Shown here: piece by piece, positions 1-11,600 of the stretch | Position numbering within the stretch: the stretch's first letter is position 1 | How the letters are laid out: each line of letters starts with the position of its first letter | NCBI GenBank assembly: GCA_046331625.1 | Contig: JAXLQL010000008.1 | Location: 62,001-126,000 of the forward strand | Source: JAXLQL01 sp046331625 | GTDB lineage: Bacteria > Acidobacteriota > Terriglobia > Bryobacterales > Bryobacteraceae | Reading direction: 5' to 3' | Length of the DNA: 64,000 nt | Notes under the pieces: model-generated | The model's database searches: none | The model's input: only the letters and a program-made list of their open reading frames with translations | What the model was told of the DNA's origin: nothing | Position numbers and translations under genes: made by a program

Positions 1-3000
1 TCCCAACTCATCGCCCGGATCCGATTCTCCGCATCATAGGTCAGCGTCATCGAACCGAACTGCACTTGGTTTCCCGAAGCGTCGTAGGTGACGTTGGTCA
101 TCCGGTTGTTGTTTGCACTGAACCAGTCCGAACCGCTCGGCATCCCCTTCCCCGCAACCACGCCCGCCGACAACCACCGGTTCCCGTAGCGGTCGTATTG
201 ATTCGTCTCAACCGTCGTGTTGTTCTCCTTGAAATCCAACAGCCGGTTCACGCGGTCATAGGTGAAGTCCCAAGTCAGATTCAGCACGGCTTCCCCAGGA
301 GCGGAATGGCTGATTGTCTGCTGGACCATGTTTCCGTTGTTCCCATTGGAGACGGTGCAGCTTCCATTCAAGCAGTACTGGTAACCGAGCGTCAACAACG
401 GAACCGAGCTCGCCGCCGCCTTCACCACTGACATTCCGGTCTGCTGCAAGAGACTGTTGTAGCTGATGGTGTGCGTCAGCGCGCCCGTTCCATTGCCGAG
501 GGTTGTCTGTAGTGGCGCGCCATGCGGCGCGAACTGCGTCACCGTGGCGAAGGGGACCGCGGCCGCTCCGTCGGTCCGGACTTGGTACGGCCGGCCGGCG
601 ATGTCGTAGTCGTAGTTCAGCTTGCGCAAGGAAGGCGGCGTCATCTGGCTCATTCCGATGTCGTTGTACGCATAGCTGAAGGTATAGGCTCCCGTCACGT
701 CGGCCACGGTCTGGGAGCTGCTGAGCGGCCTTCCCATCGCATCGAAACTCCCGTACGTCACGGTGGCGTGCGAGTTCTTCACCATCGTCGTTGCGCCGAG
801 CATGTTCTTCGATTTGGGATCGGCGTCGGTAGGCGCTCCCGTGCAGTCCGCGCCGTTGGTGTTGGCGGAGGTGTCGCCGTCATAGCAGTACGAGACCGCC
901 GGGGTGTTCGTGTCCGTGTAAGACCGAAGCTTGATGCGGCTCATTCCGTCATAGCGGTATGAAGTGCTGAAGCGCCCGTCCGTCTTTTTCGTAACGTTGC
1001 CCGATAGATCGTATTCATAGGTGATCGGGGTCGTCGAGCCGGTCTCCGGGTTGGTGGCCGAGGTCAGGCGACTCAGCCCGTCATAGTCAAACGACCGGTT
1101 CCGGTCTCCCTGCGTTACGGTCTTCAGGTTCCCGTTGGCGTCGTACGTATAGGTCGTTTGATACAGGGGACTGAACGCAGAGACATTCGTGTAGTCCACG
1201 CCTAGGACATTGACGCCTGTAAATGTCGGGTCCTCGGTGACGCTCACGAGTCTCCCAAGTCCGTCCACCTCGGTGCGTCTCCATTTGCTGCCCTCGTCCC
1301 TGCTCGTGGTGGTCTTGCCACTGTAGTAAGTCAGAGCTTGCGATACACCGTCCGGCCTGACCACCCGCACCGGCCGGTTGAGCTCGTCGAACGTCGTCTC
1401 CGTCCAGTGGCTCGGAGTGCCGGACTCGGGTGGCGACACTCGCCACAACCGGCCCAGGGCATCGTATTGTCGATCGACCGTGCCTCCGCCGACCTGAACG
1501 CTCCGCTTTTCCCGGCCGAGACCGTCGAAGCTGACCGTCGTGGTCACCTTCTCGTTGGTTCCGTCGCTCTTGCTGGCACTGGTTGTCACTTGGTTGTTCC
1601 CGGCAGTCGAATCATACGCAAACTCGATTGTGCCTATCGGGCGCGTGACCTTCTTCAGCCGGTCGAGCGGGTCCACTGAATAGGAGAACGAGGTCGTCTT
1701 CAGGTTCGCGTCAGTGAAGCTCTTCGGCTTTCCCGTGCCGTAGTCGTACTTCGCGGTTGTAATGTGGCTCGCGGGCTGGCCGGTTCGTGTGGTGGTTGTC
1801 GGGAAGCCATAGGTGGGCGTCGCGGGCAGCAGGGTGCCTTCGAAACTATCGGCGTACGAGATCGTGGTCTCGGCGTTTGTGATCTGCTCGGCCGCTGCCC
1901 GGTTCACGGTGGGATGCTTGATCTTGATGGCATTCCCGGCAATGTCGTGTTGGTATGCCGAGTAGCTCCACTCAGAGCCGGTGATCCAACTCGCGATCCA
2001 ACTGGGGTTGCCCCGCCGCCGATAGGAGTCTGACCATCCGCTGTCGTGACCCGAGATGGATCCATAGTTGCCCAAGGCGTCCGGGGTTTTCCCGGCCGGC
2101 GCGCTGTCGTCGTAGTAGAACTCGGTTTGGCTTATGGTCGCCGCGGCGCCGTCTTTCACGGTTTGCTTCTTCACCAAGTTCCGGAGATGGGCTGCGGACG
2201 GAGGCGTCGTCTTCCCGCTCGGGGGATTCACGTAGCTGGCTGAAGCCTCGTAGTCAATGGCTGTCTCGCGCAATAGGGCGTTGTTGAAGTTGTAGTCCTT
2301 GATCGACGTCTTGTTATTGAACTGATCGTAAGTGAACGCCTGCCTCGTCGCCTCGGCAGTCCCGTTCCAAGTAATCGTCGTCTCCTTGATCCGAGAGTCG
2401 ACGGCCGGCGACCCGTCCAATGTTTGTTGACTGACATTCGAGGCGTCGCACCTCGGGCTGCTGTCAAGGGGATACCATGACGGGCAAGGGAGGCGTTGCT
2501 CCCAAACATGATCCGTCGTGCGCGTCGGGACGAAGGCGGCACCGTTGTCCTTGCCTTCCTCAGTCTTGTACTCTCGGCCGATCTTCCACCAACTGTACCC
2601 GTACGCGGGTGCTGTAATCATGTTTGGGTGGCCGTAGAAGTAGTGTTTCTGTCGCGCGAATACACCCGTACCATCAGCCGAGGTTTGAGAAGCTGTAACT
2701 ACCGTTGGGTTGCTCTCGCCCGACTCCGAGAACATCGTCTTCCCTTCCACATTGGAGCCGTCCGCTTTGACCCGGCGCTCGAGCACGCGCCGGTAGACCA
2801 TTCGCGTACTTCCTTTCACCACGATCCCGCTCGCACTCGCGCCCGCTCCGGGGCCGTGGGTATACTCGATGACCCCACCCGTCGGCAGCGTTATGGAAAC
2901 CAACTCACGATATTCGTTGTACTTGAAAGCGTACTGCCTCCCGTCCGGCAATTCCACCGCACGGACCACCTGGAAATTAACTTCCAACGGATTCGTAGGG

Positions 3001-4103
3001 CGATTGGCAGGACTCAAGTGCCCATTCAACTCGGGCTGCGGGAAGAGGCAGTCGAATGTTCGAGTAGACTTCATGGCTCCGCAGCCTACCACTGTTGGAG
3101 AGAGTGCATCCTGAAGGTCGGAGTATCGCACTCTGATTTGGCGCTTCTGTCCTTCCGCCCCGTCGAACGTAATTTCATCGTAGACTCCGGTCGCATCGGA
3201 CTTGGCATACGCAAAGTCGACCTTCCGCCCAAGTGCGTCCTCCGCCTGGGTCACTCTCCACGGGGTCGATGTCAAGCCATAGGTCAGGGTGATCCGGTTG
3301 CCGTTCCGGTCAATGATCTTGTCTACGTTGCTATTGGTGAAGTGGTACATCACTCCGGACCGAAACGCCAGCACTCCTCCAGAAGGGCCCGGGCCATCGA
3401 ACGACTCCGTCCCGGGATCGGAGACTCCAACAGCCGCGCCGTCGCTCAACGGGAGATCGGCGACGTACGTCGCCGCACTGCCATCTGCCGTTATCCACAC
3501 ATTGCCTCGGGAGAGCGGCGGCGTGCTATTGCAGTTTGCCGCATTGTCGTTGCTGGCATTGAAGAACGGTTTGCCGGCGTTTGCCTGGTCCCTCAACTCG
3601 TACTCAGTGCCATCCCCACCCGTATAGGTCAGCCGGGTCAAAACGTACCTTTCTACGTTCCCTCCTGAAGTCGCACAATTCGCTAGGTCCGCACCCCGCC
3701 GCCAGCGAATATACCCGGGCCCATAGTACACTTCCCTTGGGTTTAGATATGGCCCCGGCAGGACCATGTGAACCGAATCGGCATTCGGGTCACATCCCCA
3801 ACACTGAACTCGGGTGTCGATGGGCCATGAGTTTTCGATCTTTAAGGTAACCGTGTACTTGCGCTCTCCGCGCCCGCCGACCTCCAACAACGGGAGGGCG
3901 AAGTTCAGGTGCCCGTTGAACAGGTTCACCGACTCGAATCCGCTGAGAGCATACGCCCCGGCTGGTGCGCCCGGAGCCGCACCCGGAGGCGTCGTCCCGT
4001 CAAGGACGGAGGTCGTATATGCAGTCTGGCCGTACACCATTGCAGCGAACAATGCGCTGACAACGATACGCAGTAGTCGAATGGATGAGTTGGATGAGTT
4101 CAT
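1..4103 (-). CDS. RHS/YD-repeat secreted protein (C-terminus beyond window)
   Basis: The reading frame is open without a stop from the ATG at 4103 to the left edge, about 1367 residues. The N-terminus (MNSSNSSIRLLRIVV then a hydrophobic stretch ending in YGQ) looks like a Sec signal peptide. Residues of roughly 270-1367 carry the RHS signature: IDRNGNRITLTYG, then many YD-type repeats such as YTYDANGNL, YEYDLSGNV, YRYDGMSRI and TYDAENRIR at the edge. RHS proteins form a beta-barrel shell that often encloses a variable C-terminal toxin. That part lies outside the window, so neither toxin nor immunity gene can be judged. The gene follows the small protein ending at 4133 by 29 bases and is probably the last gene of a three-gene unit. 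There is no PAAR or VgrG domain at the N-terminus, so direct type VI loading is not indicated. An insecticidal or adhesin-type surface RHS is the alternative. Confidence 0.93.
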   Translation of the reverse strand, partial: MNSSNSSIRLLRIVVSALFAAMVYGQTAYTTSVLDGTTPPGAAPGAPAGAYALSGFESVNLFNGHLNFALPLLEVGGRGERKYTVTLKIENSWPIDTRVQCWGCDPNADSVHMVLPGPYLNPREVYYGPGYIRWRRGADLANCATSGGNVERYVLTRLTYTGGDGTEYELRDQANAGKPFFNASNDNAANCNSTPPLSRGNVWITADGSAATYVADLPLSDGAAVGVSDPGTESFDGPGPSGGVLAFRSGVMYHFTNSNVDKIIDRNGNRITLTYGLTSTPWRVTQAEDALGRKVDFAYAKSDATGVYDEITFDGAEGQKRQIRVRYSDLQDALSPTVVGCGAMKSTRTFDCLFPQPELNGHLSPANRPTNPLEVNFQVVRAVELPDGRQYAFKYNEYRELVSITLPTGGVIEYTHGPGAGASASGIVVKGSTRMVYRRVLERRVKADGSNVEGKTMFSESGESNPTVVTASQTSADGTGVFARQKHYFYGHPNMITAPAYGYSWWKIGREYKTEEGKDNGAAFVPTRTTDHVWEQRLPCPSWYPLDSSPRCDASNVSQQTLDGSPAVDSRIKETTITWNGTAEATRQAFTYDQFNNKTSIKDYNFNNALLRETAIDYEASASYVNPPSGKTTPPSAAHLRNLVKKQTVKDGAAATISQTEFYYDDSAPAGKTPDALGNYGSISGHDSGWSDSYRRRGNPSWIASWITGSEWSYSAYQHDIAGNAIKIKHPTVNRAAAEQITNAETTISYADSFEGTLLPATPTYGFPTTTTRTGQPASHITTAKYDYGTGKPKSFTDANLKTTSFSYSVDPLDRLKKVTRPIGTIEFAYDSTAGNNQVTTSASKSDGTNEKVTTTVSFDGLGREKRSVQVGGGTVDRQYDALGRLWRVSPPESGTPSHWTETTFDELNRPVRVVRPDGVSQALTYYSGKTTTSRDEGSKWRRTEVDGLGRLVSVTEDPTFTGVNVLGVDYTNVSAFSPLYQTTYTYDANGNLKTVTQGDRNRSFDYDGLSRLTSATNPETGSTTPITYEYDLSGNVTKKTDGRFSTSYRYDGMSRIKLRSYTDTNTPAVSYCYDGDTSANTNGADCTGAPTDADPKSKNMLGATTMVKNSHATVTYGSFDAMGRPLSSSQTVADVTGAYTFSYAYNDIGMSQMTPPSLRKLNYDYDIAGRPYQVRTDGAAAVPFATVTQFAPHGAPLQTTLGNGTGALTHTISYNSLLQQTGMSVVKAAASSVPLLTLGYQYCLNGSCTVSNGNNGNMVQQTISHSAPGEAVLNLTWDFTYDRVNRLLDFKENNTTVETNQYDRYGNRWLSAGVVAGKGMPSGSDWFSANNNRMTNVTYDASGNQVQFGSMTLTYDAENRIRAMSW

Positions 4104-4132
4104 CGTGGGGCCTCGAAGATAGCCAAAGGGGT

Positions 4133-4540
4133 TCATTTCGGAACAACTGTCAATGAGAATGTCCAGGATGGCGACTCCCGAACTGTGATCTGATAGGTTC
4201 CGGGCGTGACGTCAATGACCTCGCGCCATGCCTTCTTGTTCTTTGGAAGAGGTGTTTCCTTGATCTTCTGCGCCGGTGCGTTTCCAGGATTGAGCTTGTC
4301 CAACTGGAGAGTCACGTCGGGCAGAGCCGTCCGGTTGAACACCGCAAAGAAGGCTCGGCCGTGGGTAATTGTCGCCGATGTTGGCCGAAAGCCGTCCGGA
4401 GTGATCACCAACGGGAGCGTGTGATCCGGAATGGGTTCCTTTGCGTTGCCCTGTCCGTTACCCTGCGCCAGCAAGAACATCCCACTGAACACGGATCCGA
4501 GAACCGTCGCAAGAAGCGTCGCCCTTCCAATCCTTCGCAT
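4133..4540 (-). CDS. Small secreted cupredoxin-like protein
   Basis: A 135-residue product from the ATG at 4540, which has a good ribosome site (GAAGG five bases upstream) and begins a clean signal peptide (MRRIGRATLLATVLG). A longer form could start at 4576, where ATG overlaps the stop of the preceding gene in an ATGA. The mature part is a single beta-rich domain (PLVITPDGFRPTSATI ... FFAVFNRTALPDVTLQLDK ... DVTPGTYQITVRESPSWTF). It has the pattern of cupredoxin/EfeO-type folds, but no convincing Cys-Met-His copper ligand set is visible. The role is unknown. Position between a carboxypeptidase-regulatory-like protein and an RHS protein suggests co-expression as an envelope or secreted set. 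Confidence 0.75.
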   Translation of the reverse strand: MRRIGRATLLATVLGSVFSGMFLLAQGNGQGNAKEPIPDHTLPLVITPDGFRPTSATITHGRAFFAVFNRTALPDVTLQLDKLNPGNAPAQKIKETPLPKNKKAWREVIDVTPGTYQITVRESPSWTFSLTVVPK

Positions 4541-4572
4541 GCACACCTTCAGTTCCAGCCCCCGTTGCCAAG

Positions 4573-5280
4573 TCATGGTTCCAAATCCTTTACTTTGTAT
4601 TTCAACGCCTTCGCCCCCGGCCCTTCGCCCTTTCCGACCTTGATCTTATCCGGAACGTCGTCCACTTTCACGCGCTTCGCTTTGTCGTCTTCGATCACCA
4701 ACTTCTTTCCATGCACTCCCAGTCCGATATCCACCTCGAACGGCACCAGCACCTCTTGATCCCGGCCCTTCTTGTCGCGCCGCGTCACTCCGGCGGGAAG
4801 AAATGTCCTCCCCGGCGTCCAGACTCCCACCAGCAGCCGGACCCCAGTACCCGGCTTCTCATTCTTATCAAGGAGTTCCTTGGGATCGTCGATCTCGAAC
4901 CGCAGCCGTTTGCCCCGTTCCATCGAGATCTCGAGTCCTCCTGTTTTGCCGGGCAGAACATCTAGAATTCGAGGAGGATCCCACTCGCACGTGGGCAGCA
5001 GATCCGTCCCTTCCGCTGTCACGCAAATCGCCAGCCGGCCAGGCTGAACGCCGGAAAGGGAGAACATTCCGTTCGTACCCGTATATGTTTGAGCCGAGTA
5101 TGGCGCCGGATTCGCAATGGGCGCGCCAACCCGCACCACGCTGACCGTGGCCCCGGCAACCGCCGAGGACGAATTCTCGATCACCACGCGGCCGACGATC
5201 TGGCCCGGCGATTGCGCCAAGCAAAGCAGCGGCACCATCGCCGCCGCGGCACCCACAAACACTCGTGCCGATAATCGCAT
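4573..5280 (-). CDS. Secreted carboxypeptidase-regulatory-like domain protein
   Basis: 235 residues with an N-terminal signal peptide (MRLSARVFVGAAAAMVPLLCLAQ). It is preceded by a strong ribosome site (GGAGG, 4-5 bases from the ATG). Residues of about 25-110 form a CarboxypepD_reg-like beta-sandwich: GQIVGRVVIENSSSAVAGA, then GTNGMFSLSGVQPGRLAIC. This fold is common at the N-termini of secreted and outer-membrane proteins of Acidobacteriota. The rest (about 110-235) is charged and lysine-rich with no recognised domain. It is the first gene of a leftward unit, coupled by an ATGA overlap to the next frame. A promoter with TTGACT and TACGAT boxes lies just upstream. Confidence 0.8.
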   Translation of the reverse strand: MRLSARVFVGAAAAMVPLLCLAQSPGQIVGRVVIENSSSAVAGATVSVVRVGAPIANPAPYSAQTYTGTNGMFSLSGVQPGRLAICVTAEGTDLLPTCEWDPPRILDVLPGKTGGLEISMERGKRLRFEIDDPKELLDKNEKPGTGVRLLVGVWTPGRTFLPAGVTRRDKKGRDQEVLVPFEVDIGLGVHGKKLVIEDDKAKRVKVDDVPDKIKVGKGEGPGAKALKYKVKDLEP

Positions 5281-5310
5281 TTATCCTCCGGAACTACTGC
5301 GGAAAACTGA

Positions 5311-5339
5311 ATCGTACTGCGATTTCCAAGCGGAGTCAA
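5311..5339 (-). promoter_or_regulatory. Predicted sigma70-type promoter, leftward
   Basis: On the minus strand TTGACT (5334-5339) is followed by a 17-base spacer and TACGAT (5311-5316). The -10 box lies 31 bases upstream of the ATG at 5280. The boxes match the consensus at five and four of six positions. Prediction from sequence only. Confidence 0.5.
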
Positions 5340-5499
5340 CATGATTGACCAATTTCGTCTTGAGTCATAAAACTCTAATGCGGGCATGCAAAGAAGGGCC
5401 GCAAGTTCTCCCAAGCAGCGTGTAATCATGGGATTTCGCCGCTTTGGACAGAGGGCCTTGCATCCCTGCAACTGAGGGTATCTTCTGCCGCTTAACCGG

Positions 5500-5527
5500 T
5501 TGACTGCCTCCGTGACCACGTGATAAT
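5500..5527 (+). promoter_or_regulatory. Predicted sigma70-type promoter, rightward
   Basis: TTGACT (5500-5505), a 16-base spacer and GATAAT (5522-5527), each five of six consensus positions. It leaves an untranslated leader of about 160 bases before the GTG start of the giant secreted protein at 5697. It is back to back with the leftward promoter about 160 bases away. The leader shows no obvious riboswitch fold. Confidence 0.55.
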
Positions 5528-5696
5528 CTCACTCTTCGCTCAGATTCGTTCGACAAATTGTTTCTGTAGCCGGCAGAGGTATCTTGCCCGCTTCAGTGGA
5601 CTTCGCTAGATAGCCCTTCCTGAATTGTGCGGCGTCGACCGCACTTGCGCCCGAATCGGCAACGCCTCCCGGCCATGCAGACCGAAAGGGATTGCT

Positions 5697-8600
5697 GTGT
5701 CTAATCGGCGCGTTGCTCAGATCTTGACCGCTCTTGGCTTCTGTTTGATGGCGATGTTCTCGCAGACGCTGCCGCCGGTCGACAAACCCTCGGCCGAATA
5801 CATCCGGCTCGGCGGCAGATTGGTCGCAATCGAGCGCCGTTCGTCCGCGGCAGCTTCCAATACGGCCACAGTCACCATTTCCTCGGTGCCCCCGGGCCGT
5901 CAGATCGTAATCGACAACGAGACCACCGCCCGTGTCACTCCGTTTGACGTGAGTTGGGACAAGAACAGCACCGGGCACACGCTCAAGATCGCCACTCCGA
6001 CGCAGCCTTCGGCTCCGGGTCAGCCCCCGAGCCGATTTGTATTCTCCCGTTGGGACGATGGCACGGCCCTTACGACGAGGCCGATCACCGTACCGAACTC
6101 CGATACAGCGACGTTCACCGCTACCTTCGATCAGCAGTTCGAACTCATCATGAACACGAACGGCCTGGGGCGGGACGTAAGCGCCACCCTCTCGCCAACG
6201 TCAGGTTGGTATGCCCCCACCCCCCCGATCACGTTAGGTGTCACTTCACCGGCAGGGTACACGTTTACCGGATGGACGGGGGATGGATACACAGGCACGA
6301 ACACCGCGGCCTTGTTCAATATCGTAAAGCAGACCACCCAGACCGCGAACTTCCGCTTGGCGGGTGCGGTCACCGTCACCATCACGGTCACATCAACTCC
6401 GCCTGGCCTCACTTTCAACAGAAAAGTAGGATCCTCCTCCGCACCAGCAATAACATTCGCCACACCTTCGACATTTTCAATGACGGCCGGGGATTACCTC
6501 GAGATCAACACGCCAGCGACGCAAACTCTGGCCACGGGGAACTATGACTACTCCTTCTGGGCAGACTCTTCGAACCCAAGCGCGACCCCGCCAGGCCCAA
6601 ACAGCCCGCTCATCGTGCGGCCAGGAACCGACACGACATACAACGCAGTCTATAGGAATGCTTCCATCCCGGCGGACTTTCAGTTGGATGTGGGCGCGAT
6701 CGTTTATCAGGGAACCGCGGATGTCGTCAAGTACCCGAGAACGCCACTGACCCTCTCAGGCACAAGTGTGCTCGCCCCTCAAAATGTAGCGTGGTCGCTC
6801 GAGGCGCTCGACGGGCTTGCTTTGGCCGGCAGAGTAGAGTCGGCCGGGCCCGGGAGCGGCCTGCCTCAAGGCACCGGCGTTTACTATCCGCCCGGCTCTT
6901 CTGCGTCTGGCGCTAATACAGGCGTATGGAACATCACCCAGACTCGAAGGCTCAGAATCAATGCCAGCTACGGTTCCTCTGGAGTTGTCAAAAGCGCTGA
7001 TCTCACGCTGCTACCAGGGGAGAACGCGCCACCGGCGATGGAGCCGGGAATTACCCGTCTCTCCGGCGATGGCACCGCTACTCCAACTATTCAGGCAACC
7101 GCAGGCGACCCTAACGGTCCATCCGACTTGCAGTTTGTGCAAATGCTTCTTCGGCAAACTGCCTCTCCTCTCGAGTTTCCCACGATAGGACAATACAGTA
7201 TTGGCAGCAGAACTCTAAGCCAGAGTCTAACGAGCAACGAGCCATGCCACTACGTCATCGACTATCCCTACCGTCTGCTCTTGATGCCGCAGCCTTCAGG
7301 CCCCGTCAGCGTAGCCAGTTTGGACCAGATAGGGTCTTTAGGTAACGGCAACTGCTCGATAGCGCCCTCCGCAATGGAGACGTGGACCTTCGACAAGTAT
7401 CTGACCATTCGATATCCATTGGTTTTCAATACATCGACATTCAGCGGGACGAAGCCGGCGTTCTTCAGAGCTCACGACGCCTCATTTGCTTCGAGCTGGA
7501 TGTACGCGGGTAATCTCTCAATTCCGGGCCCACTTCAGATCACAATAATCCCACCGGAGACCCAACCGATGAAGGTGACGACAACAGCGGACTCGGCCAC
7601 TTTTTCATGGACGACCACTGACTCGCGAACCACTACGTCCATCGTCGAGTATTGGCGAATTACCCCGTCCGGCCAAGTGGTTACGTCTGCACAAACACAG
7701 AGCTCGAGTCATTCTATCACGGTCCCGAATCTCCTCCCGGGTACAACCTACAACTATCGGGTGAGCACCAATGAAGTAGGCACCTCCGAGTCGGTGAGCT
7801 ACTTGGGTACATTTACGACGCAAGGGAGCATTCCAACATTCACAACGCGCCAAGTCAACCTCGGAGGGACTGCTGACGGCGATTGGGAGGCCAGTTCCGG
7901 ATGCAACGGCGGCAGCCCCACGAACGCGCTCCGGACGTTCACCGCACCGAACATCTACAAAACCCAGCTCTTTGGCATGACGAACTGCCAGTACGCGGTC
8001 CCCGACGGCAAACCCTACTTGGTGACCCTCAAGTTCGCTGAAATCTTCTATCCGCAAACGTCTCCAGGCAATCGCCGGTTCAACGTCTCGATCAACGGAG
8101 TTCAAGTACTCACGAACTTCAACGTCTATGAGGCCGCCGGCAATCTTGTCGACAAGCCGGTTGACAGAACCTTCGCAATCACGGCGCAGCGCGGCATGAT
8201 CGACGTGCAGTTTACCTCAATCCAGGACAACCCGATCATCAACGCAGTCCAGATCACTCCGGCTAGCCCATCGGCAGTGAGGCGAATCAACATCGGCGGC
8301 CCCTCACTCACCACGTCCGACGGAAAAGTCTGGGAAGCGGACCCCGCTGGTGCCGTGGCGTGTCCTTCCGTGGCCTGCACCACCAACACGGCCGTTCCTG
8401 AGCCGTACCGTTCTCAACGGTATGGCAATATGACACTTTCCTACTCAGGTTTCCCCGCCGGAGCCTACGACGTTACCCTCAAGTTTGCGGAAACCTACTA
8501 TGGAACTGTCGGCGCGGCCGGAGGGCGGCGTATCGACGCGACGGTTAACGGCTCAAACTTCCTGAAGAGCTTCAATCCTGCTGCGGCGGCTGGCGCTGTG

Positions 8601-11600
8601 AACACGCCCGTTGACCGGACCTTCCAAGTCTTCGTTGACACGGGGACCATCCAAATAGTTCTGTCCAGCGCCGGCGATGCCGCGATTGTGAACGCCGTGG
8701 AGATCCAACCTTCTCGCTTCTGGGCTCGCAGAATCAACGCGGGAATGACCGGGCTCGGTACACATAGCATCACCGACACCGATGCTGGAAAATTCTGGGG
8801 GCCCGACGAGTACTATGTCGGGGGCTCGTCCTTGGGCGACACATCCACTCAGAATCCTGCGAGCACCCAGCGCTATTTCGCCGCATCCGGCGGAGGCTAC
8901 CGCTTTCCTGTGCCGCCAGGAACCTATTCAGTCCGGCTCCGTTTTACGGAAATCTACTATCCATGCCCGGCCTCTTCGAGAGCCTTCAACGTGAAGATCA
9001 ATGGGACCCTGGTCCTGGGTAACTTCAATCCTTCCCTGGCGAATCCCTGCACCACCGTAGAACGGGCGTTTCTGGTACCCGTCGACCAGTCCTCCCTCAT
9101 TGACGTAAAGTTCGAGTCAGTGACGGGTGACGCGCCGATCGTGAGCGCAATCGAAGTGGAGTCGGTCAGCGCGTCTGCCTATCCGGCCCTGTCGCTCAAC
9201 ATTAGCCCTGGGACTGTCACGGGTTCTCAGGGTGCCACCGGCACACTCACGCTTGGATCCCCGGCCCCGGGCGGCGCTGTCGTCCAATTGCTTACCAGCG
9301 ACTCGAGCGCTGCATCGGTTCCCACATCTGCCACGTTCCAAGCCGGAGCAACCAGCACCACCTTCCCGATCGCTACAGCCGGTCAGGCTGTTCAAAAGGT
9401 AGCCGCGATCACGGCGAACTACGAAGGTGTTCTCGCTACCTATCCGATCACGGTGAATCCTGCGAGTGCGTCGCCGGTGATTACACTGAACCCGGCATCG
9501 CTCACATTCTCCTCTTCTGGATCAAACCCGCCGTCGCAATCGTTTGCAATCACGAACACGGGAGGCGGCACCCTGAACTGGAGCGCGTCCGGTCTCCCCT
9601 CCTGGCTATCGTTCAACCCGACGAGCGGGACCGCGCCAACTACCGTCACAGCGAATGTATCGGTCGCCGGGCTGTCTCCGGCTACGTACACCGCCAACGT
9701 CACGATTTCGAATGGGGCAACTTCAGCAACACTGCCTGTCAGCTTGAGCGTCAATGCTGCGGGGGGGACGCTCATATTCCGGGAAGACTTCGAGGGCGCC
9801 AACCCCGTGGTCGGCGGCGAGTATACCTTCGTCGCCGATACACCGGGAATTCGAACCGAACTCTACCCCGCCGGCTACTATTCCATCGCTTCGAATCCCA
9901 ACGACGTCCACGACGCCTTCTGTACCATAGCCGACCACTCCGAACCCGGCACCAAGATGATGGTCGTAAACGGAAAGGGCTTCGCGGCCGGGCAAACCTT
10001 TACAACTGCCTGGGAGCGCTCTGTGCCCTTGACCCAAGGCACGAACTATCGGTTTTCGGCATGGGTGACGTCCGCATACTACGCATCGCCAGCTCAAATC
10101 CAACTGCGTGCGGATGGCCTCAACGTCGGGGCCGTGGTAATCGCACCGTCAGCATGTGCGCCATGGATACAGGTTCAAGGAACTTTCCAGGCGCAGGGCC
10201 CCAACGCAACATTGCGAATTCTCGACCTAAACAGCAGCGGCGACGGCAATGACTTCGCCCTTGATGACATCGAGCTCTCCGTCGTCACCGCCGCACCCAC
10301 CATATCGGCGACGCCAGCATCGGTGGCCCTATCCGCAATCCAAGGCGCATCGACCCCCGTCACCCAAGCCGTAACCCTCACCAACTCCGGCAACCTCGCC
10401 TGGACCGCCGCTTCCAACCAATCCTGGCTTTCCGTCACGCCCACGTCCGGAAGCGCCGGCGCTTCCCTCACCATCAGCGCCAATCCAACCGGCCTCGCTG
10501 CAAGCGCGACTCCCTACAGTGGAACCATCACCGTCACCGCATCCGGAGCCGGCAACTCTCCCCTGTCGATTCCCGTCGCGTTCACCATCAACGCGCCAGC
10601 CAGTCCGACGATCAGTCTCTCGCCTGCGTCGTTGGCCTTCACTGCAACCCAGGGAGGCAACCCCAGCCCCGCATCCCAAACGGTCACCGTCTCGAACTCC
10701 GGCGGTGGAACGCTCACTTGGTCGGCAGCGTTTGTCGGCACGGCACCGTCATGGCTCACCCTCACTCCCAGTGCGTCGAGCCTGACCGCAACGGTGAATT
10801 CCACAAGCCTTGCAGCCTCAGCAGTACCCTACACCGCCACCATCGCGATCACGGCAACCGGCGCCACCAACACGCCGCAAAACATAACAGTCAGCCTCAA
10901 CGTAAACACCTCTGGCGGCATTTCGACACCGCTCGTCGGCTGGTGGAAGTTCGACGAGGCCCCTGGTACTACTGTGCTCGACAGCAGCACCACCAGCCCG
11001 CCTTCTAACGGGACCATCGCCGGAACCACCTACACTCGTGTCCCCGGAAAGTTCGGATCCGCACTCAGCCTCGGCGCGGCGTCTTATGTCGACCTCTTGA
11101 ATCCGCCCGCCTTGCGCAACTTCACCGCCCCCTCGTCCGTGTCGGTCTCGGCTTGGGTGAAGTCTACAAGCGCCAACGGATGGCGCTCCGTCGTCGCCTG
11201 GGACTCGGGATCCGGCGACTATTACCGGCTCAACTTCAACGCTGGCGGCAGCCTCCCTGCAAGGGGAGCAGCCTTCAACGTACTGACCGCGGCCGGCAAC
11301 CGGGAAATCATTTATAACGTCAACATCACCGACGGTAACTGGCACCTCTTGACCGGCACTTACAACGGCGCGACTCGTGTCCTGAGCATCTACGTCGACG
11401 GTGCCCTGGGTAACTCGACAGTTCTGCCGGCGGGAGAAATAATGCAAATCGGCGGAACGGGCGACCAAAAGGTCTATATAGGCGGCCAAAAGGACAATTC
11501 CTCGCCTCCCGTCTGGGAGTACCTGGACGCTACGGTAGACGACGTCCGCATCTACAACGGGGCCCTCACCGCAGCGGAGGTCTCCACACTCTTCACCGGC

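Noticed and set aside
5625..5696. TTG at 5625 as start of the giant adhesin
   Set aside because: It would add 24 residues before the signal peptide; the GTG at 5697 has a ribosome site and opens the signal peptide.
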